Part shown: positions 33,915-43,013 of the stretch, in pieces
Numbering within the stretch: the first letter of the stretch is position 1
Layout: every line of letters begins with the position of its first letter
NCBI GenBank assembly: GCA_030247855.1
Contig: JAPDRN010000174.1
Span: 1 to 63,099, forward strand
Length of the DNA: 63,099 bases
Source: Knufia peltigerae
Taxonomy: Eukaryota; Ascomycota; Eurotiomycetes; Chaetothyriales; Trichomeriaceae
Direction of reading: 5' to 3'
Program-made: the position numbers and the translations under genes
The notes under the pieces: model-generated
What the model was told of the DNA's origin: nothing
The model's database searches: none
Seen by the model: the letters and a program-made list of their open reading frames with translations, nothing else

Positions 33915-34505
33915 ATGCCGAAGAAAGGCGTGGAACCGGTCCGCCGCGAGCAGCTGATCCGGGCCACTTTCCAGACCATCGACGAGATCGGCATGGCCGA
34001 TGCCACCGTCGCCACCATCGCAAGGAAGGCCGGCCTGTCCAGCGGCATCGTCGCCCATTACTTCGGCGACAAGGACGGCCTGCTCAATGCGGCGATGCGG
34101 CAGATCCTGCGCGAGCTGAAGGCCGCCGTTGCCCGCTATCGCGACGCCGCCGCCGGCGACGCACGTTCACAGCTTCGCGCCATCGTCGATGGCAACTTCG
34201 ACGACAGCCAGACCAACGGGACCGCCATGCGCGTATGGCTGACCTTCTGGGCCGCGAGCATGCATCAGCCGGAACTTGCGCGGCTGCAGCGCGCCAACGA
34301 CCAGCGACTGTTCTCCAACCTCTGCCATCAGTTCAACCGCCAGTTGCCGCATGCACAGGCACGCCTGTCCGCACGCGGGCTGGCCGCGATGATCGACGGC
34401 CTGTGGCTGCGCGGCAGCCTGGTCGGTGGTGACTTCAACGCCGACAAGGCCCGCCGCATCGCCTACGGCTACATCGATTTCCAATTGCAGGCCAACGCGC
34501 GCTGA
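33915..34505 (+). CDS. betI: TetR-family repressor BetI
   Basis: A 196-residue regulator, the length of E. coli BetI (195). It starts MPKKGVEPVRREQLIRATF; the helix-turn-helix is VATIARKAGLSSGIVAHYFGDK (about 29-50, seen as ARKAGLSSGIVAHYFGDK). The C-terminal ligand domain has MRVWLTFWAASMHQPEL, a BetI-type choline-binding region. It should repress the bet genes when choline is absent. An upstream in-frame extension to 33843 would overlap the operator and is rejected. It is followed after 41 bases by betB. Confidence 0.95.
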   Translation: MPKKGVEPVRREQLIRATFQTIDEIGMADATVATIARKAGLSSGIVAHYFGDKDGLLNAAMRQILRELKAAVARYRDAAAGDARSQLRAIVDGNFDDSQTNGTAMRVWLTFWAASMHQPELARLQRANDQRLFSNLCHQFNRQLPHAQARLSARGLAAMIDGLWLRGSLVGGDFNADKARRIAYGYIDFQLQANAR

Positions 34506-34546
34506 GCGCGCCACGACCCCGCCCCAACCCTTCCAGGAGCAAGCCG

Positions 34547-36019
34547 ATGACCACCCTGCCCGTGCAACAGCTCTACATCCACGGCCGCCGCGTCGACGCC
34601 ACCAGTGGCAAGACCTTCCAGACCGTCAACCCTGCCACTGGCCAGGTGCTGGCTGAAGTGCAGATCGCCAGCCAGGCCGATGTCGAGCGCGCGGTCGAAA
34701 GCGCCAGCGAAGGCCAGAAGGTGTGGGCAGCGATGACCGCAATGGAGCGCTCGCGCATCCTGCGCCGCGCCGTTGAGATCCTGCGCGAGCGCAATGACGA
34801 GCTGGCCCATCTGGAAACCTTGGATACCGGCAAGGCGCTGGCCGAAACCACCACGGTGGACATCGTCACCGGCGCCGACGTGCTGGAGTACTACGCCGGC
34901 TTGGCCACCGCCATCGAAGGCATCCAGCTGCCGCTGCGCGAATCGAGCTTCTTCTACACCCGCCGCGAGCCGCTGGGCGTGGTCGCCGGCATCGGCGCCT
35001 GGAATTACCCGATCCAGATCGCCATGTGGAAGTCGGCCCCGGCGCTGGCCGCCGGCAACGCAATGGTGTTCAAGCCGTCCGAAGTGACCCCGCTGACCGC
35101 GATCAAGCTCGCCGAGATCTACACCGAAGCCGGCGTGCCGGACGGCGTGTTCAACGTCGTGCAGGGCCCTGGCCGCGAGATCGGCAACTGGCTGACCGAG
35201 CACCCGGTTATCGAGAAGATCTCGTTCACCGGCGGCGTTGCAACCGGCAAGAAGGTCATGGCCAGCGCCGCGTCGTCGTCGCTGAAGGAAGTGACGATGG
35301 AACTGGGCGGCAAGTCGCCGCTGGTGATCTGTGACGACGCCGACCTGGACCGCGCCGCCGACATCGCAGTGATGGCCAACTTCTTCAGCTCCGGCCAGGT
35401 CTGCACCAACGGCACCCGCGTGTTCGTGCCGCGCAGCATGCTGGCCGCGTTCGAAGCCGCCGTGGTCGAGCGGGTCAAGCGCATCCGCATCGGCGACCCG
35501 ATGGCCGCCGAGACCAACTTCGGCCCGCTGACCAGCTTCCCGCACATGGAAAACGTGCTGCGCTTCATCGAAAGCGGCAAGAGCGAAGGCGCGCGCCTGC
35601 TGATCGGCGGCGGTCGTGCCACCGATGCTGCCCTGGCCGACGGCGCCTATGTGCTGCCGACCGTGTTCTCCGACTGCCGCGACGACATGACGATTGTCCG
35701 CGAAGAAATCTTCGGGCCGGTGATGAGCATCCTCGCCTACGACGATGAGGATGAAGTGGTGCGTCGCGCCAACGACACCACCTTCGGCCTGGCCGCAGGT
35801 GTGGTCAGCAAGGACATCAGCCGCGCACATCGCATCATCCATCGCCTGGAAGCCGGCATCTGCTGGATCAACACCTGGGGCGAGTCGCCGGCGGAAATGC
35901 CGGTGGGTGGCTACAAGCAGTCCGGCGTTGGCCGCGAGAACGGCATCTCCACCCTCGGCCACTACACCCGCATCAAGTCGGTGCAGGTCGAACTGGGCGA
36001 CTACGCCAGCGTGTTCTGA
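34547..36019 (+). CDS. betB: Betaine aldehyde dehydrogenase
   Basis: A 490-residue NAD(P)-dependent aldehyde dehydrogenase that makes glycine betaine from betaine aldehyde. It has GIGAWNYPIQIAMWKSAPAL (about 149-168), the catalytic Glu in TMELGGKSPLVI, and the catalytic Cys in FFSSGQVCTNGTRVFVPR (about residue 287). Its length equals E. coli BetB. An AGGAG site precedes the ATG. The gene lies between betI and betA as in the classical bet operon. Confidence 0.97.
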   Translation: MTTLPVQQLYIHGRRVDATSGKTFQTVNPATGQVLAEVQIASQADVERAVESASEGQKVWAAMTAMERSRILRRAVEILRERNDELAHLETLDTGKALAETTTVDIVTGADVLEYYAGLATAIEGIQLPLRESSFFYTRREPLGVVAGIGAWNYPIQIAMWKSAPALAAGNAMVFKPSEVTPLTAIKLAEIYTEAGVPDGVFNVVQGPGREIGNWLTEHPVIEKISFTGGVATGKKVMASAASSSLKEVTMELGGKSPLVICDDADLDRAADIAVMANFFSSGQVCTNGTRVFVPRSMLAAFEAAVVERVKRIRIGDPMAAETNFGPLTSFPHMENVLRFIESGKSEGARLLIGGGRATDAALADGAYVLPTVFSDCRDDMTIVREEIFGPVMSILAYDDEDEVVRRANDTTFGLAAGVVSKDISRAHRIIHRLEAGICWINTWGESPAEMPVGGYKQSGVGRENGISTLGHYTRIKSVQVELGDYASVF

Positions 36020-36120
36020 CCGGCGCGTCCTGAGCACCGCCCATCGTCCGGCCACCGCGCCGATCCGACATTCCGCCGGGACGCCTGCATGCAGCGCGCC
36101 CGGCCTGCAGGAGAGCAACC

Positions 36121-37803
36121 ATGAGCACCCATAACGAGTACGACTACATCATCATCGGCGCCGGTTCGGCCGGCAATGTGCTGGCCACCCGCCTCACCGA
36201 AGATGCCGATGTCAGCGTGCTGCTGCTGGAAGCCGGTGGCCCGGACTACCGGCTCGACTTCCGTACCCAGATGCCTGCCGCACTGGCCTTCCCGCTGCAG
36301 GGCCGCCGCTACAACTGGGCGTACAAGACCGATCCCGAGCCCTTCATGAACAACCGCCGGATGGATTGCGGTCGTGGCAAGGGCCTGGGCGGTTCGTCGC
36401 TGATCAACGGCATGTGCTACATCCGCGGCAACGCGATGGACTACGACAACTGGGCCGGCATGCCAGGCCTGGAAGACTGGACCTACCTGGACTGCCTGCC
36501 GTACTTCCGCAAGGCCGAAACCCGTGACATCGGCGCCAACGACTACCACGGCGGTGACGGCCCGCTGCGCGTCACCACGCCCAAGGCCGGCAACAACGAA
36601 CTGTTCGCGGCGATGGTCGAGGCCGGCGTGCAGGCCGGTTACCCGCGCACCGACGACCTCAACGGCTACCAGCAGGAAGGCTTCGGCCCGATGGACCGCA
36701 CCGTCACGCCGAAGGGCCGCCGCTCCAGCACCGCGCGTGGCTACCTGGACCTGGCCAAGCCGCGCCCGAACCTGACCATCGTCACCCACGCGCTGACCGA
36801 CCGCATCCTGTTCTCGGGCAAGCGCGCAGTGGGCGTGCAGTGGCTGCACAACGACCAGCCGCAGCGCGCCACCGCACGCCGCGAAGTGCTGCTCTGCGGC
36901 GGTGCCATCGCCTCGCCGCAGATCCTGCAGCGCTCCGGCGTTGGTCCGGCCGACCTGCTGCGCAGCCTGGACATCGACCTGGTGCACCACCTGCCCGGCG
37001 TCGGCGCCAACCTGCAGGACCATCTGGAAATGTACCTGCAGTACGAGTGCAAGAAGCCGGTCTCGCTGGCCCCGGCACTGAAGCTGTACAACCAGCCGGC
37101 AATCGGCGCCGAATGGCTGTTCCTGGGCAGCGGCATCGGCGCCAGCAACCAGTTCGAAGCTGGCGGTTTCATCCGCAGCGATGCCGAATTCGACTGGCCC
37201 AACCTGCAGTATCACTTCCTGCCGGTGGCGATCAATTACAACGGCTCCAATCCGATCAAGGCGCACAGCTTCCAGATGCATGTCGGCTCGATGCGCTCGC
37301 CCAGCCGTGGCCGCATCCACGTGCGCTCGAAGGATCCGCGCGAAGATCCCAGCATCCTGTTCAACTACATGTCGCACGACCAGGACTGGCGCGAATTCCG
37401 TTCGGCAATCCGGATCACCCGCGAGATCTTCGCGCAGCCGGCGCTGGCACCGTACAGCGGCCGCGAGATCTCGCCAGGCAGCGCGCTGCAGACCGATGCG
37501 CAGATCGATGCGTTCGTGCGCGAGCATGCCGAGACCGCCTACCACCCATCGTGCTCGAACAAGATGGGCCACGCCGATGATCCGATGGCGGTGGTCGACG
37601 CCCAGGGTCGCGTGCATGGCCTGGAAGGCCTGCGCATCGTCGATGCCTCGATCATGCCGCAGGTGGTCACCGGCAACCTCAACGCACCAACCATCATGAT
37701 CGCCGAGAAGCTGGCCGATGTGATCCGTGGACGCGCCCCGCTGCCGCGCAGCACTGCGCCGTACTACAAGGCCAACGGCGCGCCGGTGCGCTCGCAGGGC
37801 TGA
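36121..37803 (+). CDS. betA: Choline dehydrogenase
   Basis: A 560-residue FAD-dependent GMC oxidoreductase that oxidises choline to betaine aldehyde at the membrane. The FAD site is IIGAGSAGNVLATRL (residues 11-25) followed by LLLEAGG; the GMC signature is GRGKGLGGSSLINGMCYIRG. The catalytic histidine lies in YHPSCSNKMG and the C-terminal FAD segment in RIVDASIMPQVVTGNLNAP. A CAGGAG site precedes the ATG. It is the last gene of the betIBA operon; two facing SMAG repeats and a terminator follow. Confidence 0.97.
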   Translation: MSTHNEYDYIIIGAGSAGNVLATRLTEDADVSVLLLEAGGPDYRLDFRTQMPAALAFPLQGRRYNWAYKTDPEPFMNNRRMDCGRGKGLGGSSLINGMCYIRGNAMDYDNWAGMPGLEDWTYLDCLPYFRKAETRDIGANDYHGGDGPLRVTTPKAGNNELFAAMVEAGVQAGYPRTDDLNGYQQEGFGPMDRTVTPKGRRSSTARGYLDLAKPRPNLTIVTHALTDRILFSGKRAVGVQWLHNDQPQRATARREVLLCGGAIASPQILQRSGVGPADLLRSLDIDLVHHLPGVGANLQDHLEMYLQYECKKPVSLAPALKLYNQPAIGAEWLFLGSGIGASNQFEAGGFIRSDAEFDWPNLQYHFLPVAINYNGSNPIKAHSFQMHVGSMRSPSRGRIHVRSKDPREDPSILFNYMSHDQDWREFRSAIRITREIFAQPALAPYSGREISPGSALQTDAQIDAFVREHAETAYHPSCSNKMGHADDPMAVVDAQGRVHGLEGLRIVDASIMPQVVTGNLNAPTIMIAEKLADVIRGRAPLPRSTAPYYKANGAPVRSQG

Positions 37804-37828
37804 CGCAAGCGGCCTGCCCATGACGCGG

Positions 37829-37900
37829 GTAGTGCCGGCCGCTGGCCGGCACTGTCCACGCCGCCGATCACCGTGATTGCCGGCCAGCGGCCGGCACTAC
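37829..37900. repeat. Facing pair of SMAG repeats
   Basis: GTAG plus the TGCCGGCC/GGCCGGCA palindrome at 37829-37851 and the same unit inverted at 37878-37900, ending CTAC. The pair can fold into one long hairpin. Confidence 0.88.
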
Positions 37901-37910
37901 CCGAAATGCA

Positions 37911-37941
37911 GAGGCTCCTTGCGGGGCCTCTTCGCGTTTTC
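37911..37941 (+). terminator. Terminator of the betIBA operon
   Basis: GAGGC and GCCTC stem with a CG-rich loop, then TTCGCGTTTT, right after the SMAG pair. Confidence 0.65.
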
Positions 37942-38025
37942 CCTACGGGACGGTATGCTGCGGAGAGCGGTTCTGGCGGATACTGTCCGCGCCGCACCCA
38001 TCATTACGATTCCTGGAGGGGGAAT

Positions 38026-39702
38026 ATGAGTCTGGATCGTCCCTGGCTGCAGAGCTATCCGAAAGGCGTTCCCGCCGAAATCGACGTCAACGAGTTCCAT
38101 TCGGTGGTTTCGGTCTTCGACGCCTCCGTCGCGAAGTACCGCGACCGACCGGCCTACTCCAGTTTCGGCAAGACCCTCACCTACGGTGAGACCGACGCCC
38201 TGGTCGAACAGTTCGCCGCTTACCTGCTGGGCGAGTTGAAGCTCAAGAAGGGCGACCGCGTCGCCCTGATGATGCCCAACTGCCTGCAATACCCGGTGGC
38301 GACCTTCGGCGTGCTGCGTGCCGGCTTGACCGTGGTCAACGTCAACCCGCTGTACACCGCGCGCGAGCTGAAGCATCAGCTGGTCGATGCCGGGGTGGCC
38401 GCGATCGTGGTGGTGGACAACTTCGGCGACACCGTCGAACAGGTCATCGCCGATACGCCGGTCAAGCATGTGGTCACCACCGGCCTGGGTGACCTGCTCG
38501 GCACCAAGGGCGCGATCGTCAACTTCGTGCTCAAGTACATCAAGAAGATGGTGCCCAACTACCATCTGAAGGGCGCGATCCGCTTCAAGCAGGCGCTCAA
38601 GCTGGGCAGCCGCCACACCCTGCCGAAGGTCGAGATCGACCACGACGACGTGGCGTTCCTGCAGTACACCGGCGGCACCACCGGTGTGGCCAAGGGCGCG
38701 ATGCTGACCAACCGCAACCTGATTGCCAACATGCAGCAGGCCTCGGCCTGGATCAGCGCATCGGGCATCGAGATGGGCAAGGAATGGATCATCACCGCCC
38801 TGCCGCTGTACCACATCTTCGCGTTGACGGCGAACGGCCTGGTCTTCATGAAGTTCGGTGGCTGCAACCACCTCATCACCAACCCGCGTGACATGAAGGG
38901 CTTCGTCAAGGAGCTCAAATCGGTGCGCTTCACCGCGATCACCGGCGTCAACACGCTGTTCAACGGCCTGCTCAACACCCCCGGCTTCGACACCGTCGAT
39001 TTCTCCTCGCTGAAGGTGACCCTGGGCGGCGGCATGGCCGTGCAGCGCGCGGTCGCCGAGCGCTGGAAGAAGACCACCGGCGTCACCCTGGTCGAGGCCT
39101 ACGGCCTGACCGAGACCTCACCGGCGGCCTGCATCAACCCGCTTACCCTGGCCGAGTACAACGGCTCGATCGGCCTGCCGATTCCGTCCACCGATGCCTG
39201 CATCAAGGACGACAACGGCAACATCCTTGCGCTGGGTGAAGTGGGCGAACTGTGCATCCGCGGCCCGCAGGTGATGAAGGGCTACTGGCAGCGCCCGGAT
39301 GAAACCGCCAAGGCCATCGACGCCGACAACTGGCTGCACACCGGTGACATGGCGAAGATGGACGAGCACGGCTTCTTCTACATCGTCGACCGCAAGAAGG
39401 ACATGATCCTGGTGTCCGGCTTCAACGTGTACCCGAATGAAGTCGAAGACGTGATCGCGATGATGCCGGGCGTGCTGGAAGTGGCTGCGGTGGGCGTACC
39501 GGACGAGAAGTCCGGCGAGGTGGTCAAGGTGGTCATCGTCAAGAAGGACCCGAACCTGACCGCCGAGATGGTCAAGGAGCACGCCCGGGCCAACCTGACC
39601 GGCTACAAGCACCCCAGAATCGTTGAATTCCGAAAAGAGCTGCCGAAGACCAATGTCGGCAAGATCCTGCGCCGCGAACTCCGCGATACGCCCGCCCCGT
39701 AA
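38026..39702 (+). CDS. rpfB: Long-chain acyl-CoA ligase RpfB (FadD family)
   Basis: A 558-residue AMP-forming ligase that joins CoA to long-chain fatty acids. The P-loop is LQYTGGTTGVAKGAMLTNR (about 213-231); the adenylate motif is VEAYGLTETSPAA and the hinge region has LHTGDMAKMDEHGFFYIVDR with DRKKDMILVSGFNVYP. In Xanthomonas, RpfB recycles free fatty acids and turns over DSF. It is placed directly before rpfF, as in other xanthomonads, which supports the name RpfB over a general FadD. The ATG 38026 has GGAGGGGG seven bases upstream; an in-frame extension to 37873 lies inside the SMAG/terminator region and is rejected. Confidence 0.94.
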   Translation: MSLDRPWLQSYPKGVPAEIDVNEFHSVVSVFDASVAKYRDRPAYSSFGKTLTYGETDALVEQFAAYLLGELKLKKGDRVALMMPNCLQYPVATFGVLRAGLTVVNVNPLYTARELKHQLVDAGVAAIVVVDNFGDTVEQVIADTPVKHVVTTGLGDLLGTKGAIVNFVLKYIKKMVPNYHLKGAIRFKQALKLGSRHTLPKVEIDHDDVAFLQYTGGTTGVAKGAMLTNRNLIANMQQASAWISASGIEMGKEWIITALPLYHIFALTANGLVFMKFGGCNHLITNPRDMKGFVKELKSVRFTAITGVNTLFNGLLNTPGFDTVDFSSLKVTLGGGMAVQRAVAERWKKTTGVTLVEAYGLTETSPAACINPLTLAEYNGSIGLPIPSTDACIKDDNGNILALGEVGELCIRGPQVMKGYWQRPDETAKAIDADNWLHTGDMAKMDEHGFFYIVDRKKDMILVSGFNVYPNEVEDVIAMMPGVLEVAAVGVPDEKSGEVVKVVIVKKDPNLTAEMVKEHARANLTGYKHPRIVEFRKELPKTNVGKILRRELRDTPAP

Positions 39703-39728
39703 GGGTTTCCGGAAAGTTGAACGCACTC

Positions 39729-39759
39729 AGGCCCGGGTCGGCAGCGACCCGGGCCTTTT
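39729..39759 (+). terminator. Terminator after rpfB
   Basis: AGGCCCGGGTCG pairs with CGACCCGGGCCT, followed by TTTTC. It suggests rpfF has its own promoter in the remaining 100 bases. Confidence 0.85.
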
Positions 39760-39863
39760 CGCGTGCGCTGGCCCGGGGCCGGTGTAGCATCGCCGCGTGA
39801 GTGGACCGTTCGGCCCGCCGGCCACCACCTTGATCTGCGGGCCGCACCGCCGAGGACCCTTCC

Positions 39864-40736
39864 ATGAGTACCATCGAAAAGCTGCCCAGCAGCGGTTCGC
39901 CCTATGCCACCATCCGCACCCAGGACAGCGCCGACGGCGCCGCCCACTGGCTGTTCATGCACGCCGACGCCTCCACCGGCGTGCGTCCCTGCTGCCGCAA
40001 GGACATGCTGGACGAGATGTGGAGCTACATGAGCGCCATCACCCGCGGCCCGGCGCAACGCCACAGCGGCCAGCTGCGCCATTTCGTGCTGGCCTCCGAC
40101 GCCGCCGCCTACAACCTCGGCGGCGACCTGGACCTGTTCACCCGCCTGATCCGGGAGGGCAACCGCGATCTGCTGCTGACCTACGCCCAACGCTGCGTGG
40201 AAGGCGTGCACCACCTGCACACCGGCTTCGGCGGCGACGTCCGCTCGATCGCCCTGATCCAGGGCGATGCACTGGGTGGCGGCCTGGAAATGGCCCTGGC
40301 CTGCCACACCATCGTGGCCGAGGAAGGTTGCGGCATGGGCCTGCCCGAAGTGCTGTTCGGCCTGTTCCCGGGCATGGGCGCCTACTCGTTCCTGTGCCGC
40401 CGGGTGTCGCCGCAGCTGGCCGAGAAGATCATCCTCGACGGCCGTGTCTACAGCGCCGAGGAGATGCACGCGATGGGCGTGGTCGACGTGCTGGTCAGGA
40501 AAGGTGAGGGTCGCAGTGCAGTGGAAGAGATGATCCGCCAGCAGCAGCGCCTGCCGCAGTCGTACCTGGCGATGAATGCCGCGCGCAACCTGGCGCAGAC
40601 GGTCAGCTACGACGAACTGCTGGAAATCACCAAGGTCTGGGTCGATTCGGCACTGGCCCTGGGCGATCGTTCGCTGCGCACCATGGACCGTTTGATCAAG
40701 GCCCAGAACCGACGCGCCAATCTGGATGTGGCCTGA
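39864..40736 (+). CDS. rpfF: DSF synthase RpfF (enoyl-CoA hydratase/crotonase family)
   Basis: A 290-residue crotonase-fold enzyme that makes the quorum signal cis-11-methyl-2-dodecenoic acid (DSF) from acyl-ACP. The two catalytic glutamates correspond to Glu142 (GDALGGGLEMALACHT) and Glu162 (GMGLPEVLFGLFPGMGAYSF), one residue offset from X. campestris RpfF (141/161). The end SLRTMDRLIKAQNRR is RpfF-specific. The first 110 residues are the part that differs most from Xanthomonas RpfF; Stenotrophomonas has two N-terminal variants. An intact product is encoded. It converges with rpfC and is bounded by terminators on both sides. Confidence 0.96.
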   Translation: MSTIEKLPSSGSPYATIRTQDSADGAAHWLFMHADASTGVRPCCRKDMLDEMWSYMSAITRGPAQRHSGQLRHFVLASDAAAYNLGGDLDLFTRLIREGNRDLLLTYAQRCVEGVHHLHTGFGGDVRSIALIQGDALGGGLEMALACHTIVAEEGCGMGLPEVLFGLFPGMGAYSFLCRRVSPQLAEKIILDGRVYSAEEMHAMGVVDVLVRKGEGRSAVEEMIRQQQRLPQSYLAMNAARNLAQTVSYDELLEITKVWVDSALALGDRSLRTMDRLIKAQNRRANLDVA

Positions 40737-40761
40737 TACGTTCCCCTCCCCCGCAGGGTTC

Positions 40762-40789
40762 AAGCCCGGCTGGCCACCGGGCTTTTTTT
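40762..40789 (+). terminator. Terminator after rpfF
   Basis: AAGCCCGG pairs with CCGGGCTT and seven T follow. Confidence 0.92.
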
Positions 40790-40823
40790 ATGGGCCGTGC
40801 GAGCATGGGCAATCCACCGCACA

Positions 40824-40845
40824 GGCCGGGAAGGCCCGGCGCTAG
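40824..40845 (-). repeat. SMAG-like palindrome containing the rpfC stop codon
   Basis: On the - strand the rpfC stop TAG runs straight into CGCCGGGCC/TCCCGGCC, the usual body of a SMAG unit with CTAG in place of GTAG. Confidence 0.65.
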
Positions 40846-43013
40846 CGTTCGCCGTCGTCGGCCACGCCGCGTGCCTTGCGTTCGGCGCGCGCATCAAGCG
40901 CGTGTCGGCCTTCCTTGATTGCCCCCTGCAGCACCGCAAGACGCTGCCGCCATTCGGCTTTGAGCTGCCAGTCGGCCATCCGCATCAACTCACCGGCGCG
41001 GTTGGACGCGCGCACCAGGCCCAGGTTGCTGGCTACGCCCTTGATCGCATGCGACTGCTCGCGGAAAGCGCCCCAGCGTGCCGCTTCGCCATCGCCTTCG
41101 GCCTTGCGCAGGCACGATTCGGCATCATCCAGGCACTGGCGGATGAACTCGCGTTCGAAACCCTCGCCCATTCCCAGCGACGCCAGTTCATCAAGCACGC
41201 CGGTATCAAGCACGCCATCGAGGTTGGTGACGGTCCGCACGATCGGCGGCGCACTGGACTTGAGCTGGGCGTTGTTGGCGATCTCGGCCAGGGTGTCCAG
41301 CAGGCGCACGGCCACCACAGGCTTGGCCAGGAACGCATGTGCACCGGCCTGGGTACAGCGCTGGATCGCCTCAGGAGTGACGTCGGCGCTGAGCACCAGC
41401 ACCGGCGTGCGCGGGCCGCCACCGGCCTGCATCACCCGCAGCTCCTTCAGCATGTCCAGGCCACTCATGCCCGGCATGTGCAGATCGACGATGGCCGCAT
41501 CGAACTCGCTTTCGGCCAATGCATCCAGCACCGCTTCGCCACCATCGACGCACAGCACCTTGTGCCCGGCCTTCTGCAGCAGCCGTTGCAGCACCATGCG
41601 GTTGGCCTCGTGATCGTCGGCCACCAGGATCTGCATGCTGCGTACGCGCGCGCGATGACGCAGGAACGGATCAGCGAACGCGATGACATTGCCGCCGGCA
41701 CCGGCTTCGTCGCCCGCAGCGAGGGTCGGCACCGCACCCGGCACCACCGGCTGCGGTGGCGCAAACGGGAGCTCCACCCAGAAGTGGCTGCCCTGCGGTG
41801 GGTTGTCCAGGTAACCGATCTCGCCGTCCATCGCTTCGACCAGTCCCTTGGCGATGGTCGTGCCCAGGCCGGTACCTTCATGACGACGGGCCATGCTGAC
41901 GTCGGCCTGCTCGAAGGCCTCGAACAGGCGTGGGCGCATCGCCGGTGCGACGCCGATGCCGGTGTCAAGAATGTCGAAGCGCAGCCGCACCCCACCCTGG
42001 GTGTCGGCGTGGACAACGCTGACGCGGATCTCGACCCGGCCGTGGTCGGTGAACTTGACCGCATTGCCGGCCAGGTTGAGCAGGATCTGCCGCAGATGCC
42101 CGACATCGCCGCGCAGCGTCGGCGGCACGGTCTCGGCCACCTTCACCCGATAGTCCAGGCGCTTGGCCTTGGCCTGCGGCAACAGGATCAGGCCGATGGC
42201 CTGGATCACTTCGGAAAGAACGAAATCCTCGGCAACGACGCGCAGCTTGCCAGCCTCGATCGCCGAGATGTCCAGCACTTCCTCGACCAGCGCCAGCAGA
42301 CTGCGCGATGACGCCTGGATAGTACTCACGCACTCACGCTGCTCGTCATCCAGGCGCGTGGTCGCCAACACTTCTGTCATGCCATTCAATCCATTGAGTG
42401 GGGTACGAAACTCGTGGCTCATGTTGGCCAGGAATCGACTCTTGGCTTCGCTGGCGCGCCGCGCCTCGGCCATCGCTTCGGTCAACTGCCGCAGCAGCGT
42501 GGAAAAATACAGCGGAACCGCGGCCAGGCCAAGCCACAGGCCGATGGCCAGGCGTGCGTTCTGCTGCCAGTACGGGGTTGACAGTGCGGTACTGCCGAAG
42601 CTGACCATCGCCATCGCCACGGCCACATACAGATAGTTGTTGCCGAAGCGCATGCCGTTGCCCACCGTCACCCACATCACCACGATGTAGACCCATGACA
42701 GTGGCTCACCCATCTGGATCATGCCGGCGGCGATCAGTCCGTAGTCGGCCAGCATGCCCAGTACGCGGCGCGGATCGGAGCGCTGCGGTCGCCACAGCAG
42801 CCAGCCAAACAACAGCAGCGACAGGCTCAGGCCGGTCAGCACGATCGCCAGTACACCGACATACTGCGTATGCGGCAGATCATGCCGCGCCGAAGGCAGC
42901 AGCACGTAAGCCAGGATCAGGCTGATCAGGACGATGCGGACGATCTGCTGCCCGTGCTCGCTGTCCTGGCGCTGGGACAGGCGCAACCGCAAGCGCGACA
43001 GCAGGCGTTTCAC
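40842..43013 (-). CDS. rpfC: DSF sensor hybrid histidine kinase RpfC
   Basis: A 723-residue hybrid kinase (X. campestris RpfC is 726). A short basic N-terminus is followed by five or six membrane helices (about 24-40, 52-73, 84-101, 106-120, 128-144, 153-175). The kinase core has His200 in ANMSHEFRTPLNG and an ATPase domain with LAGNAVKFT and GTGLGTTIAKGL. The receiver has its Asp in AIVDLHMPGMSG (about 513). The C-terminal Hpt domain has the His of QSHAIKGVASNLG. It senses DSF and phosphorylates RpfG. It starts with GTG at 43013, overlapping the rpfG stop (GTGA), so the two are translationally coupled. The frame upstream of 43013 lies within rpfG and is not used. Confidence 0.95.
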   Translation of the reverse strand: MKRLLSRLRLRLSQRQDSEHGQQIVRIVLISLILAYVLLPSARHDLPHTQYVGVLAIVLTGLSLSLLLFGWLLWRPQRSDPRRVLGMLADYGLIAAGMIQMGEPLSWVYIVVMWVTVGNGMRFGNNYLYVAVAMAMVSFGSTALSTPYWQQNARLAIGLWLGLAAVPLYFSTLLRQLTEAMAEARRASEAKSRFLANMSHEFRTPLNGLNGMTEVLATTRLDDEQRECVSTIQASSRSLLALVEEVLDISAIEAGKLRVVAEDFVLSEVIQAIGLILLPQAKAKRLDYRVKVAETVPPTLRGDVGHLRQILLNLAGNAVKFTDHGRVEIRVSVVHADTQGGVRLRFDILDTGIGVAPAMRPRLFEAFEQADVSMARRHEGTGLGTTIAKGLVEAMDGEIGYLDNPPQGSHFWVELPFAPPQPVVPGAVPTLAAGDEAGAGGNVIAFADPFLRHRARVRSMQILVADDHEANRMVLQRLLQKAGHKVLCVDGGEAVLDALAESEFDAAIVDLHMPGMSGLDMLKELRVMQAGGGPRTPVLVLSADVTPEAIQRCTQAGAHAFLAKPVVAVRLLDTLAEIANNAQLKSSAPPIVRTVTNLDGVLDTGVLDELASLGMGEGFEREFIRQCLDDAESCLRKAEGDGEAARWGAFREQSHAIKGVASNLGLVRASNRAGELMRMADWQLKAEWRQRLAVLQGAIKEGRHALDARAERKARGVADDGER

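Noticed and set aside
36001..37821. 606-codon - strand frame opposite betA
   Set aside because: Antisense shadow of betA.
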